Assembly (NCBI GenBank): GCA_019925095.2
Contig: CM034401.1
Span: forward strand, 12,125,338 to 12,189,337
Source: Dendrolimus kikuchii
Taxonomy: Eukaryota > Arthropoda > Insecta > Lepidoptera > Lasiocampidae
Length of the DNA stretch: 64,000 bases
Reading direction: 5' to 3'
Shown: one piece after another, positions 48,402-59,399 of the stretch
How positions within the stretch are numbered: the stretch's first letter is position 1
Layout of the letters: each line of letters opens with the position of its first letter
The notes under the pieces: model-generated
What the model was told of the DNA's origin: nothing
What the model saw: only the letters and a program-made list of their open reading frames with translations
Database searches by the model: none
Position numbers and translations under genes: made by a program

Positions 48402-51259
48402 GTAATTACTATGTCAAAGACCAAATCTGAATGTGCGATAGTTTCTCAGTAAAGTGTACCACAAAAATGCATAGGTTGTGGGATAAATAGTGTAGGGTTC
48501 GCTTCGCTCGCCCTGATTATTTGAAAAACATTGCTAAATCAAGTTTACAGATTACAAATTCTCATATAATAAATAGATCTGTCTTAGTATCTAAATCGTT
48601 TAGCAATGTATTTATCAGGTCTTAGTTAAGAAGCTATCCTAAAGACATTTGTGTACAGTTGAAATATTCCCGTACGGTCCATGTAATTGAGAGAGAGGCT
48701 TTCGATTTAAACCGAACGCAGCCATTGCGAAAGGTTTTTTGTTCCGATGGAGTAGGGATCAAGTCGGTTCATAGTATCATGTAACCAATTTAATTTGGTA
48801 TTCGATAACCTTAGAAGCAATTGAGACAGCTTGTTTGTGCGGTAGATTAGATGTTTACCCTCGAGCCGCGATGTCCCGCGTGATAAGGCGAGGGTCGCCT
48901 GAGACGTGCCAACCCCGAGCCAATATGTGAAATCGTTACATTGACGACTACATTGCTACATGCCTTATCTTTTTTACTAACCGATTCTAGATAATTTCTA
49001 GTTTATACTTAGTTTATTTATAGCATCACCTGTTTAAAACTAATAAAGTTATATTTCGTATGAACTTGTCTCAAAGTCAACGCCGCCGTAGATTTCTATG
49101 AAGTACTTGCCTTGCCTTTTCAACTACTTTGACCGATTCGCTACTAAGTGCGGTAATGTAGTTACGGTTAGGAGTACCCAACGCAAAGTATGGTTTGTAC
49201 GCAATTTTGTAGCAAGGGAGAACTCACAGGCTACATACAGGTCTACGATTACGCCCTCTTGAGCATTGCGACTCGGACGGTCGCTTCTTAATCCAGCCCT
49301 AAGTTACTACGCTGAGTATGTGCCAGAAAATCAGGATGAATATTGTTCTACCTCACTGAGTTCTATTTTCTACCAAATCAATCAAAGGTCGGAAATGTAT
49401 GTAGTTCATCAAGAGATTATTAACTGGATATAGCAAATGCCCATGAGCAGGCTAGTTAGTCACTTATCTTACTTACCATCAAGTCCAACACACACACTAC
49501 ATGCCACAGCATGTTTGCTTATTACAGTGGTTTCAGAAGATAAACAATATCATAATATGTTCCAACAATGAACCCATGCCTATATATTAAGAAACGTACA
49601 TCTTCAAAGTAAAACAAAAGCCGGCCAGTGATTCGTTATTAACTCGAGTAAACCCTTCTAGTGAGTTGCTGCAGAATGTCAACAGAAATTAGATAAAAGG
49701 TTAGTGAAATGTGAATCAGAGTGGAGAATACATTAATTCCAAGAGACACCTCGTTTGAATGTGCCGAAAGGTGTGTGGGACTGAAGTGCAAAAGTGCCAT
49801 GTCAGTATGTCGCCGTTGTTATACGGTAATTTAGATTGACTTGTTTCGGGACGGGTGAAATTGTTTTTCAGCTTGGAGCATATACAAAACAACCAGTCTG
49901 GCACATTGCTGAAGTACACAATTTATTATTCACAAATAGACTACGGAAATTGAGTTTTAACGAAGACAAATTGAACTAAAGCAGAATCAATTACGGGAGA
50001 TTTATTTTCACTGAAAGAATTAAGTAACTGCGACGCAAGGAGATGTAAATTGAATTTTTGTCGTTGCCCCCAAAACGAAGGAGTTCGCGAACAAATAGAA
50101 CAAGCCGTGGGACACCAGGTCGCGATAAAAAATACTTTACCATTTTATATTAATTGGTTTTAAAGGAATTTCCACCAAACTTTGCCTATTGAATATTAAG
50201 AGTGATATCAAAATCAACGTCTAATTTATATAAAGATTCGTTGAGATGAAGTAGGGTGTAAAAAAATACTACGACTTTTACTTAATAACATTTTTTTTCT
50301 CGACGTGGAAGTCAAATTCACCGCTCTGGGACAGCAGATTTAAAAAGTTACGTGCCAAAAAACCAAAACTGTGGAGGACGATCATTACGCCTTATACCCT
50401 TCACAATGCGAGGACTGACCTGCAATTGACCGAATTTTGTAGTTGAGAAAATATAGGTGCTATGTCATAAGTCCTACTCTCTTCGCGTTCACGTTCAAAC
50501 TGAATTAGGATTCAGGGTGCAATTTTCGGTGCAGTGTTATAATTGACGCCCTTGCAAGGGGTCACGCCCACCCTGAATATAGAGCTCTTAGTATCGTGTA
50601 GCGTAATACGGCTTTAATAAGGTGGAGTGGGGTTCTCTGCGACTACTATAAACTAAACCCTGTAACTCAGAGTCTTTTAAAAGTTTGGTGAAGTTTGGTC
50701 AATGAGGTTTCCTTTAAGATTCACTGTGTTCCTGTGATTTGTGTGTGAATCAAAAATCATTCTACATTTATAAAGAAGGAAGAGAGTTTGTTCGGTCCTT
50801 CTTTGCGATTTGGAGTGTTAACAGATTTTTATTAAATTTGATATATGTGCAATAATACTACATTTTATAAACCGGGTTTGGACTAAGGGAAATTGTTATC
50901 CCGAAAAATATAGCTATATTTGTAGTAGATATACAGCACCGAAGTTTATGTAAATGAAGCCCCGTGAAAAGTCCTAGTGTTTTATAAAGAATAGTAATTA
51001 TAACTTACTTATTTTGTTCTTGACTTTATTAAGAGTTTGTTAACAGGGAGGTATTGCAGTTTCTAAGTTATTCGCATACTCGTGTAAGTGCAGGGCCAAG
51101 TTATGACTAAAGGATATAATATTATGCATTATATAAAGTAGGAGTTGTGTTAAATTTTAAGGAATTAATAAGGAATAAGCATTTGTTTTGCATTAATGGA
51201 AGTAGCTATTTATTTAAATGCTAGATCTTTTATGAACGCTTTGTTAACTTATTTAATTA
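48402..51259. other. Anonymous stretch
   Basis: Moderate base composition around 48850-48960 and 49080-49300, AT-rich elsewhere. No gene, no repeat with clear ends. Confidence 0.5.
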
Positions 51260-51601
51260 CTAGCTGACCCGTGCCCACTTCGCTGGGCATCACAAAAAAA
51301 AAACTTATTACTCAACATCCACTCAGGAATAATGTAGGTGAAAAAATTTTCAAAATCGGCGTAGTAGATCTAGAGATTACCCCCTACAACCTCACAAACT
51401 CACAAATTTTACCTCTTTATTTTTTGTTGAGTTTAATTACGTACTAAACGAATTCAAAATATTTCCCCTCCCGTACTGCCCATACCCCAGTGACGCCTAC
51501 ATCGCATAAGCCTATCTAGTCGATTAGGGTGCGCAGCGTCCACGCAACTTTTTTCTAATACTTACATTTTTAAACTCGTGTTATCTTTAGATTAGTATAG
51601 A
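51260..51601 (-). mobile_element. Non-autonomous Helitron, both ends present
   Basis: On the minus strand: 5' TCTATACTAATC at 51601 preceded by A; 3' CGGGTCAGCTAG ending at 51260 followed by T; and, about 10 bp inside the 3' end, a perfect 5-bp stem GCCCA/TGGGC with a 6-base loop (51273-51288). These are the three diagnostic features of a Helitron. It is 342 bp with no coding capacity. Confidence 0.75.
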
Positions 51602-54479
51602 TATGTGACTTCCATTAGGTTTGTACTGCGTTCTTTCGTGCATAATTACAAAGGTGTATTTATTCTTTGATAATATTAAAAGGGAATGTTGTCTGATCAC
51701 ATGAACCCTTCATTTTTAAAAAACCATTATACAGATTTTTAAAATATAAATGGTAACTTAAGTTTGCATTTGTAGATATTCAAAAGGCAAATGAAAAATT
51801 ATACTACCAAAAACCTGCACCCACTCCTGTAGCAATTAGCTGCCCCAACAAGTTGGGGTAGAGTCTCTTAGTATAACTATAGTTCGGAATTTGGAAGAGA
51901 AGTGAATACTTGATGAGACACCCGAAGAAAAAATTATTGTCTATTGCCATACTTACAGTAGCTGTTGTAGTGTTTTTACCAGTACGAAGGTTCGAACATT
52001 CTTGGCCGAAATAATCTATTTTAGCAAAAATGATATAAACCATAGAACGACTGGATCGAAAACCCGCAAGTTTTAATTCATTTAATTGGCATGTATGAAA
52101 GATATATTTATTTTGACATGTGCACAAAGTTAAGTATTTTATCTATACTCATTACATTATATCGTTTAATTTGTCCAAAATTTATATAGATTCGGGACAG
52201 TTCATTACTTCATTACATTTTATTTATTGTACTAATGAAGTCATAATCATTCTTGTACATTAATATTTTTTGTATATCGAAATATGTTGTCCGTATCGTG
52301 TTTTTGTGGCCCGTCTGGCAGATGTTACGGTTCTCACCTGGCGGCACGTGCAGCGGTCACCCTGCGCATACGCACGCCCGCACGCGACGTACTCTATGCT
52401 GCTGTTATTATTAAAATCGATATACCACTCTCGAAATATGTAAACTTACGGTATCAGTGAAATATAAAGTAATATTTTCAACGATTACTACATAATATAT
52501 GTGACTACTGGTGTAATAGTAGTACATATACTCGTAGTAGGTACTTACACAAATAAAGTAAAAGTATTGCCAAACAAGTAGACCGTCTAGCTGGTGGAAT
52601 GTGGACGTTGTCTCCTACGCACTTTGGCGAGTCAAGGGCATTCCCAGTCTTGAATAAATTTATGACGTCATTTTTTAATAACCTTCACGTTGTAGTGACT
52701 AAGTTAATTGTTCCGATTGTAATGATGGGTTCGATCTCCGACTGAGAGTATGCTCCACTTGTATATTAATTAATTTACCGCAGCTTTACCTGAGCAACGT
52801 GCGGCTTTTACAAGTAAACTTTAATTTTTAACAAACCTATGATAATTGATTCATGTGCCCGGATAGAATAACATTAAAAGAAACTATTATAACATATTTA
52901 CGATTATAAATACAATACATATTTATTTTATAAGTAAAAATTACCTTGATTAACAGGTTATATATCAATATAATACATTATTTTCGAGAGATTTAAGTTT
53001 TCGTTAAAAAATATTCTGTTAGAAATTATGTTCTACATTTGGAGGAGGTGGAGGTGCAGGTGGAGCAGGGGTATAATTATATCATTACACTTATAATTAG
53101 AAAATTGTGTAACAAGGGAACTAATAATACTCATGACACGTATGTCATTATTTTCACACGCATAAAGGTTACAAGTATAAGTTCAATTTTTCATATTAAA
53201 TATTAAACTCTAAAATAAAACGTCTAAAATCAAGATCAGACTATTTAATAAATTTCAAACAACCTTTTTTCATTTTTAATGTCATACTGAAATAATGATA
53301 TCTAGGTATATGTGACAACTGTTATTATCTAGCTATTTATTGTGTTACAATCCGTTATTACTTATATGACTTCTATTGTATTGTATGTATGTATTGTTTT
53401 ATTATATTCATTTTTGTTCATTTGAATTACATATAATGGAAGTATATCTACAATGCCGTTTTTATGCAAAAATGATATTATTTGAACCTAACCTTGAACA
53501 CATGATGCAACAGAAATGAGGTCGCAATCGAGAGCCTCGGTAGTCAGGGATCGGTCAAAGGCTGGTTGGTGGGCCTCGTGGACTTCGTGCGCTGAATCGA
53601 CTAGATACCATTTCTTACAAATTCTTCTCTCAAGGCATACATGAGTTACGCAAAGTGAAGGGAGAATTGGCGTAGAGTACGAAATATGGTAAATTATCAC
53701 AAGTGTTAAGAGCATACGGCTAAGAAAAATAATATATTAAAATGTATATAAATGCATATAAATAACACTTAAGCTTAGAAAGAAATCATAGTATTATTGG
53801 ATTCGATAGACCACTTGCAGCTGATTGTACTTCCGTTCTAAAAAGGTTAATTTAACCGTTGTTTATAGTGTAAAATATTTTACGGTAGGTTACGCAAAAT
53901 AAGTTTCGGCTAAAAACCCTAGAGAACTATGTGACATCAGGAGCTCTGTGACTAAATACAAGATAAAAATAAAACAAAGACTAGACAATACTTTTGTTTT
54001 ACAATTCAGATGGTGGATTAAAAATATTGTGATGAAGAAAGATATTCCAACAATTTGACCATTAAAAACTGAAGGGAAAAATATATTTAATTTTTGTTAC
54101 AATAAATCTGCTCATTTGTCAGAACAATGAACATAACTGTTGATTGAACTTTGGGCTTTTGTAATATTAATAATTGCTACGCTAATTATTGTATGCATCA
54201 AAGGGCGTGTATGCGTCAAAAGCGTCAAAAACCAGTATAGTCAGGGAATTGCTTTGTGGAAATAACACCAACCAACTTTGACCGAGCACTACGATCAAAA
54301 AGGCCCAGAATTCACCACAGTGACTAGTATACGTAGTTTGATTAAAAAACAAGGTATTTATTTGAATTAAATGTGTCACTAACTCATTCATATTTCAAAC
54401 TGCTGATAATCTTAAGATTTATATTATAGTTAGGGGCCTGCATAAATAATAGGAGGAAATATACTTGTACAATATTAGT
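51602..54479. other. Anonymous stretch
   Basis: A GC-rich patch at 52320-52400 and a purine-rich GGAGGTGGAGGTGCAGGTGG at 53042-53065 stand out, without explanation. The 107-codon minus frame at 51804-52127 has no motif. Confidence 0.45.
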
Positions 54480-54565
54480 CCAGAGACGTCCAACTGCTGG
54501 ATTCAGAACCCGTGAATTTCAAAGGGACGGACGGTATACTCGCCACCGTTGTCCAAAGTAGATCG
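54480..54565 (-). mobile_element. Diverged fragment of the tRNA-derived SINE
   Basis: GTCCAACTGCTGGATTCAGA ... CTCGCCACCGTTGTCCAAAG follows the body order of the SINE at 12807-13109 (GTCCCACTGCTGGGCTCGAG ... CCGCCACGCTTGTCCAAGG). No head or tail survives. Confidence 0.5.
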
Positions 54566-55054
54566 GTAATAATATGTACCCAATATTTTAATATATATTA
54601 GATTCTTTAGAGCATACTCTATCTTTTGAAATAATAATAATAATCTTTTGAAATTTTGCAATCACACCATACTTTTTAATCAATAGTAATAAACTAGTTT
54701 TTTATTCGTTTAATAAAGAAAATAAAAATTGACCCCTGGCAAACAATGCCTATGGGATCAAGCGTACGGATCCCTATAACTGTGTCTGTCTGGATGAAAG
54801 GCTTGAAAATGAGTTCATACAATATTGTTCCGCAATGGATTTTATTTGATTATATTGCTTCATGCCGTGGGATCGGCAAATGAGTTTGTTTAAATGCATT
54901 TCATGTATCCTCGTGTTACAAGTTCTGATTTTAACATCAATAGTACGGATGGTATATCACACTTCTATGAAGTATTCAGTCGATGGCGTTAAATATTTTA
55001 ATTTGAGCTGTATTATATCTATTCGAACATCTGTAAAGGGAACTAGGTTGAACT

Positions 55055-55261
55055 ATGATAATATATAAAAAATTCTTCTGTTCGTCTGTAGGTGACTTAA
55101 CTCCTCCTAAATGGTCTGGACCGATTTTGATGAAATGTTTTGTGTATATTTGAGTGGATCCCGGGATAGGGATGGTATAGATATTGGTTCCTGTAGACGG
55201 AGCTGGAATCAAGTTCTAGATTTTTATTTTTTCAGCACAGGATGTCTGCCGGGCCCGCTAG
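55055..55261 (+). mobile_element. Helitron-like repeat with CTAG end
   Basis: The body TGGTCTGGACCGATTTTGAT matches 45770; the 3' end GTCTGCCGGGCCCGCTAG stops at 55261 before T. The 5' end is not clear. Frames on both strands across it are incidental. Confidence 0.5.
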
Positions 55262-55696
55262 TATTATTTGATATTTTATTTGCTATCTGTAGAGCAACAC
55301 TTACAAGCTAATAGATGGCGCTGTACAATAATTTAGGTCGCAAATGTATAAAGAATATATACAAATTTGTTTCTTTGAGACGGAGGAGGACCATCTCGCT
55401 CCTTCACCTAGTCGGGTCATCCCTAAATATCTGCCACAGGTTGTCTGTTAGAAATCGTTCTTTAGTGATAAGTCCGGCTTTTGTGCACAATTAGAATTTA
55501 GAAATTGATTTGCTTGGAAGTTTTCTGTAATGATATCCAATAAAGAGTTGTCTGTATATTTTAGAAATTACTTTAGGTTTTAGATTATGACTTGTCAATT
55601 GCGGCGGCAAAACGTCACCTCGGCTGGGCAGGGTTCGGAAATCATTTAGGTGCTTTATGATAATGTAATACCTGGTGAGTTTTTGTTAATTAATCG
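55262..55696. other. Anonymous stretch
   Basis: No gene or repeat recognised. Confidence 0.5.
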
Positions 55697-55738
55697 CTGA
55701 CCACTGCTGGACGTAGACCTACATAAAGGCCATCCTTA
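55697..55738 (-). mobile_element. Short fragment of the tRNA-derived SINE family
   Basis: GACCACTGCTGGACGTAGAC resembles the SINE body. It stops exactly where the mariner element begins, so it may be the target into which mariner jumped. Confidence 0.4.
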
Positions 55739-55740
55739 TA

Positions 55741-57029
55741 TTAGGTTGGGGAAAAAGTTTCTTCGCATTTTATATAAAAATTCAAAAGGTTTTTTTATAA
55801 AGTTTATTTACATTTGACTAAAGTATGTAGGTGCCATTTTGTTGGATAGCTTTTTGCCATCCTGTAGGTAGGAACGTAATCCCATTGCTATAAAAATTTT
55901 GGGGCTTCTGATCAAAAAACTGCGACAAGTGGTTTTGGCAGTCCTCTCGAGATGTTAACCTGATACTGCCTAAGGAATTCTGCAGAGACCGAAACAGGTG
56001 AAAATCTGAAGGTGCAAGATCAGGACTATACGGCGGATGCATTAACACCTCCCAGTCACACTCTCGTAATTTATGCTGAGTGGCTAAAGATGTGTGAGGT
56101 CTAGCGTTATCATGGTGAAAAACCACACCCCTTCTGTTGATTAATTCCGGTCGCTTTCTCTCAACTTTTTGCTTTAATCTCATCAGTTGTTCGCAGTACA
56201 GTTCAGAATCGATGGTCCTGCCTGGCGGTAACAGCTCATAATGAATAATGCCCTTCCAATCCCACCATACACACAGCATCACCTTGTTGCGAGTTAACCC
56301 GGGTTTCGCCACAGTCTGTGAAGCCTGACCGGCCTTTGACCACGATCTTTTTCACACGTTATTGTCGTACGTGATCCACTTTTCATCACCAGTTATCAGC
56401 TTCTTCAAAAATGGTTCGGTTTCATTACGTCGTAATAAAGAATCACAAATGAGTACACGGTTCATTAGGTTTCTTTCAGTGAGCTCAGGAGGCCAAAACC
56501 CAAATATCGAGCTTTTTTGTGTACCCAGCTTTTTCCAAATGCGCCAAAACCGTTTTGTGGTCAATTCCCAGTTCTCCAGCTACATCGTAACTACTAATAT
56601 GCCGATCTTGCTCCACTTTTTCAAAAACGGCATCAATTTTGTCCGTAACAGGGCGACCAGAGCGACGTGCATCTTTGGTATCAAAATTTCCGGATTGAAA
56701 ACGCTTAAACCAAAATTGCGCTACTCTCACAGATACTGCATTAGGTCCATAAACATCACAATTTTTTTTCGCGGCTTGTGTTACATTTTTACCTTGTTTG
56801 TAGTAAAATTTTAAAATGTATCGAATTTCTTCATTAGATTCACTCATTTTAACAATAAGAAAAACAAATGAAAATCACACATTTTCCTAATTTGAATTTG
56901 GAATTGTCTTCTTTAAAATTAAAACTTTTTAATGATACCAAAACCAGCCAGATACAAATGGTATAGCCAAAGAGATCTTATTACAAGTTCATACATACTA
57001 TATGCGAAAAGACTTTTTTCTCAACCTAT
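55741..57029 (-). mobile_element. mariner element, complete ends
   Basis: A 1,289-bp Tc1/mariner element. The left end starts TTAGGTTGGGGAAAAAGT and the right end, reversed, reads ATAGGTTGAGAAAAAAGT; the 28-bp inverted repeats differ at about five positions. TA flanks both sides (55739-55740, 57030-57031), the fixed target duplication of the group. The length is normal for mariner. The only gene is the transposase on the minus strand, which is broken, so the copy can no longer move itself. Confidence 0.92.
55818..56847 (-). pseudogene. mariner transposase, inactivated
   Basis: The enzyme would bind the inverted repeats and cut and paste the element at TA sites. The N-terminal frame (56847-56485) starts MSESNEEIRYILKFYYKQ, has the helix-turn-helix region with AQFWFKRFQSG and the linker RRSGRP (about residues 45-66), and a second HTH at residues 85-108. 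Where the family has WVPHEL the sequence instead reads WVLAS: a few extra bases near 56486-56500 shift the frame. The second frame resumes with LTERNLMNRV and LLRRNETEPF, has the first catalytic Asp in TGDEKW, then a TGA stop at 56352-56354. It continues to PGLTRNKVMLCVWWDWKG, HHDNARPH (second Asp) and YSPDLAPSDFHLF; 34 residues separate the last two acidic residues, so the catalytic triad is DD34D. All catalytic residues survive, so the damage is recent or mild: one shift, one stop. No host gene overlaps it. Confidence 0.9.
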
Positions 57030-57031
57030 TA

Positions 57032-57421
57032 TGTCCTTAGTTCTAATATGACGAAACTTCATGAAATTTATACATCGTATTTGCAACATTACGTTTCTAT
57101 TTAAATCTGGGCTAAGTAAAAAATCGAGCACAACAGTGGTATGATTGATCGGAAAAGATTCTGTAAAAACAATATGTCATATTGATAAAAAATTAAATCA
57201 ATACTGTCAGTATGTCAGTCAGTCTATACTCTATACAGACAACCTAAAGGGTTTCGTAGAATTATCGAACAGTTGCAGTCTGAAAAAAATCCATTTCTGC
57301 CAAAATGGTTACGGAACACAAAAAATGTCTAAGAAACATAATTATAATTTTGTCTAACGTTACCCAAAACGCCAATATCACATACATCACGTCGGCAGCA
57401 CTTATTTGTAGCAACCTATTA
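57032..57421. other. Anonymous stretch between mariner and hAT
   Basis: No gene or repeat recognised; a 70-codon plus-strand frame at 57145-57357 has no motif. Confidence 0.5.
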
Positions 57422-57432
57422 ATGTAAAATAC

Positions 57433-58319
57433 TATAGCTGGGCATCGTTAATTAAGTAGTTAACTTCGTTAATCGCTAATCCGTTACTGAAAAAGTTAAC
57501 TTCGTTAAAAGTTGAAGCGTTATATTTCAGAAAATTTAACGCAAGTTAACGTTAATCGTTAATCCGTTAACACGTGATAAAAATTGCATCTTCTTATAAA
57601 ACTGTTGGTTTTGGAAGTTAACAAGTTAGAAACAAAAAAAAAGACGGGTATAATTATTAGAGTGTTTAATATAGGCACGTTGACAAACAATGTTTTTGCA
57701 TTCATTTGGATTAAGGTTTAGAATTTCTTTTATTAAGATAGACTAGTTGCGTTCTGGACAAAACACTAATTAGATGAACTAATTTTAAGACGATTTGATA
57801 GTACTATACTCACCAATTGCTATTTAGACAAATTGCTACATAGACCACATACATTTTAGACGAAACGATACTAACCCGTCCAATTTATCTGTCAATTTAG
57901 TCATCTGGCATAATATGAATATTCCCCTTCATGAACATCAATATGTTGAAGTTCTCGTCTGAAAGCGAGGCTCGTTTCGGCTGTAGTATATCCTTGCCCG
58001 TGGAGAAAAGACATTCAACTGCAGCGCTTGAGGGTATAGCAATACTATATTTAATAAACAGATTTGCGAATATCTGCTCCCCGAGGAATGCCGCATCCTT
58101 TAACGAGTCTTTCGGCTTTATGTTTAGCCACATTTTGACGAGACTCTGAGCTTTGTTCTTTAAAGATTTGTTGCTGGATTAACGATTAACGGACTTTCGG
58201 AAATTTAACGGAAGTTAACAAGTCCGTTAACATATTTTTAAGTTAACTTAAAAGTTAATCAGTTACTCAAAATGTTAACTTTGTTAATTAACGATTAACG
58301 AGCTAATGCCCAATGAGCT
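57433..58319 (-). mobile_element. Deleted hAT element with target-site duplication
   Basis: The 11-bp word ATGTAAAATAC flanks it at 57422-57432 and 58320-58330; the true 8-bp hAT duplication lies inside that word. The ends are rough inverted repeats (ATAGCTGGGCAT on the left; ATAGCTCATTGGGCAT on the right, reversed). Both sub-terminal regions are packed with GTTAAC/CGTTAA words (57447-57570 and 58176-58305), likely transposase-binding repeats. The interior keeps only the end of the transposase gene. Confidence 0.8.
57897..58133 (-). pseudogene. hAT transposase, C-terminal dimerisation domain remnant
   Basis: An open stretch of 78 codons ending at a stop at 57897-57899. It carries the hAT C-terminal block: PSSAAVECLFSTGKDIL (about residues 34-50) followed by PKRASLSDENFNILMFMKGN. 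This region normally dimerises the transposase. A full hAT enzyme has about 500-700 residues with a BED zinc finger and catalytic residues, none of which remain, so the element is an internal-deletion derivative that needs an enzyme from elsewhere. The methionine used as start is not a true start. Confidence 0.85.
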
Positions 58320-58330
58320 ATGTAAAATAC

Positions 58331-58447
58331 ACGTTGCTTACTACCAAATTTATTAAATATAGACTGAGTATTAGCTTTTGAAAACAATAACTGTGAAATA
58401 CTCAGACTGAAGGACATGACGTTTTTGGCTACGGAACAAAAAAATAG
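58331..58447. other. Short spacer between hAT and retro-insertion
   Basis: No feature recognised. Confidence 0.5.
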
Positions 58448-58458
58448 AAGCATGAAGT

Positions 58459-59085
58459 TTTTTTTTTTTTATTGGACTTGACTTTATGTTGTTGGTCCGA
58501 AGACCTTACAACTTTACCGGGGTTTTTGGGGCGAGTGCCTTCGCGAAGCGAAGGCGCTCGAGCCCGGGGGGGCAACTTGCTCGAGGGAGCTCCCTAAGGA
58601 GTTTTACCTCGGCTGAACTGTTGCCATGAGAGGGGGATGAATTTAATGATGGCCACCATAGGGCGACACAAAGCACTAATTGAGAACGGGCGACGGGTAA
58701 TATAAAGCCCGAGGGGAAGGATTCCGGCGGGCCGGGATCGGTGGTTTGCGGCGGCCTACGCTATCTTACTGCCGTTTCGCAACGTGTTATGGCTGGGAGA
58801 GAAGAAACGGCGAAAGAAACTTCCTAGCAACACGCCTAGTCTATCCTGTGGGGGGGCTATGTCTCCTAGCGTCCCTCGCAGGGACGTGGAGAGACCTTGA
58901 TTGGCGGCGCCTGAGACGCCGCCGTCTGTGTCTGTCTGTCCGTGCCTGCCAGCCTGCCGTCCTAACCGCGGGCGGGCTGATCCGGGCCAGCCGTTTTGTG
59001 ATAACGTCGACCCTATCCGTGAGGACGTTACGCGGTCGTCGCACGAGAGCCTTTCGCCGAGGCTTATAATCGGACGCGGACACGA
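58459..59085 (-). mobile_element. GC-rich retroelement insertion, minus strand
   Basis: A 627-bp block much richer in G+C than its surroundings, bounded by a perfect 11-bp duplication AAGCATGAAGT (58448-58458 and 59086-59096). A run of T at the left edge is the poly(A) tail of a minus-strand insert. This is target-primed retrotransposition. The content is unassigned: it could be the 3' end of a 5'-truncated LINE or an unnamed SINE. It contains an exact stem CCTTCGCGAAGCGAAGG near 58540 and overlapping frames on both strands (80-118 codons) that look like GC-driven chance frames. A related fragment lies at 36900-36990. Confidence 0.8.
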
Positions 59086-59120
59086 AAGCATGAAGTATAA
59101 GGCTCGATACACACTATTAG

Positions 59121-59399
59121 GCCGTTCACGGTTTAATCTTGCTCCGGTCTCGGTCCATTCTTGGTCCGGTTAAATATTAAATATTCTTAAACATGAAAGT
59201 ATCAGAGTATTCTCACTCGATAGATTGTGATATGATTATTGCTCTAGTTCCGATCCGACATCCTACCGGAACCGGCTCGTCGAAAATGATATTGGATTGA
59301 AGCAGCACAAACTAAAGAGCAAACTAGTACTAGTTTACAGCATACATACGGCGAGATTTGAACGGACCGAAATCGGAACGAGAATAAACCGTGAACGGC
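59121..59399. mobile_element. MITE with 40-bp terminal inverted repeats
   Basis: Positions 59121-59160 (GCCGTTCACGGTTTAATC...) and 59360-59399 (...AATAAACCGTGAACGGC) are reverse complements at 34 of 40 positions. The 199-bp interior is non-coding. Length and ends fit a non-autonomous DNA transposon; no target duplication is obvious, so superfamily is not assigned. Confidence 0.75.

Noticed and set aside
58746..59173. Overlapping frames of 80-118 codons on both strands
   Set aside because: They sit in a GC-rich repeat where stop codons are rare, overlap each other in several frames and show no protein motif.
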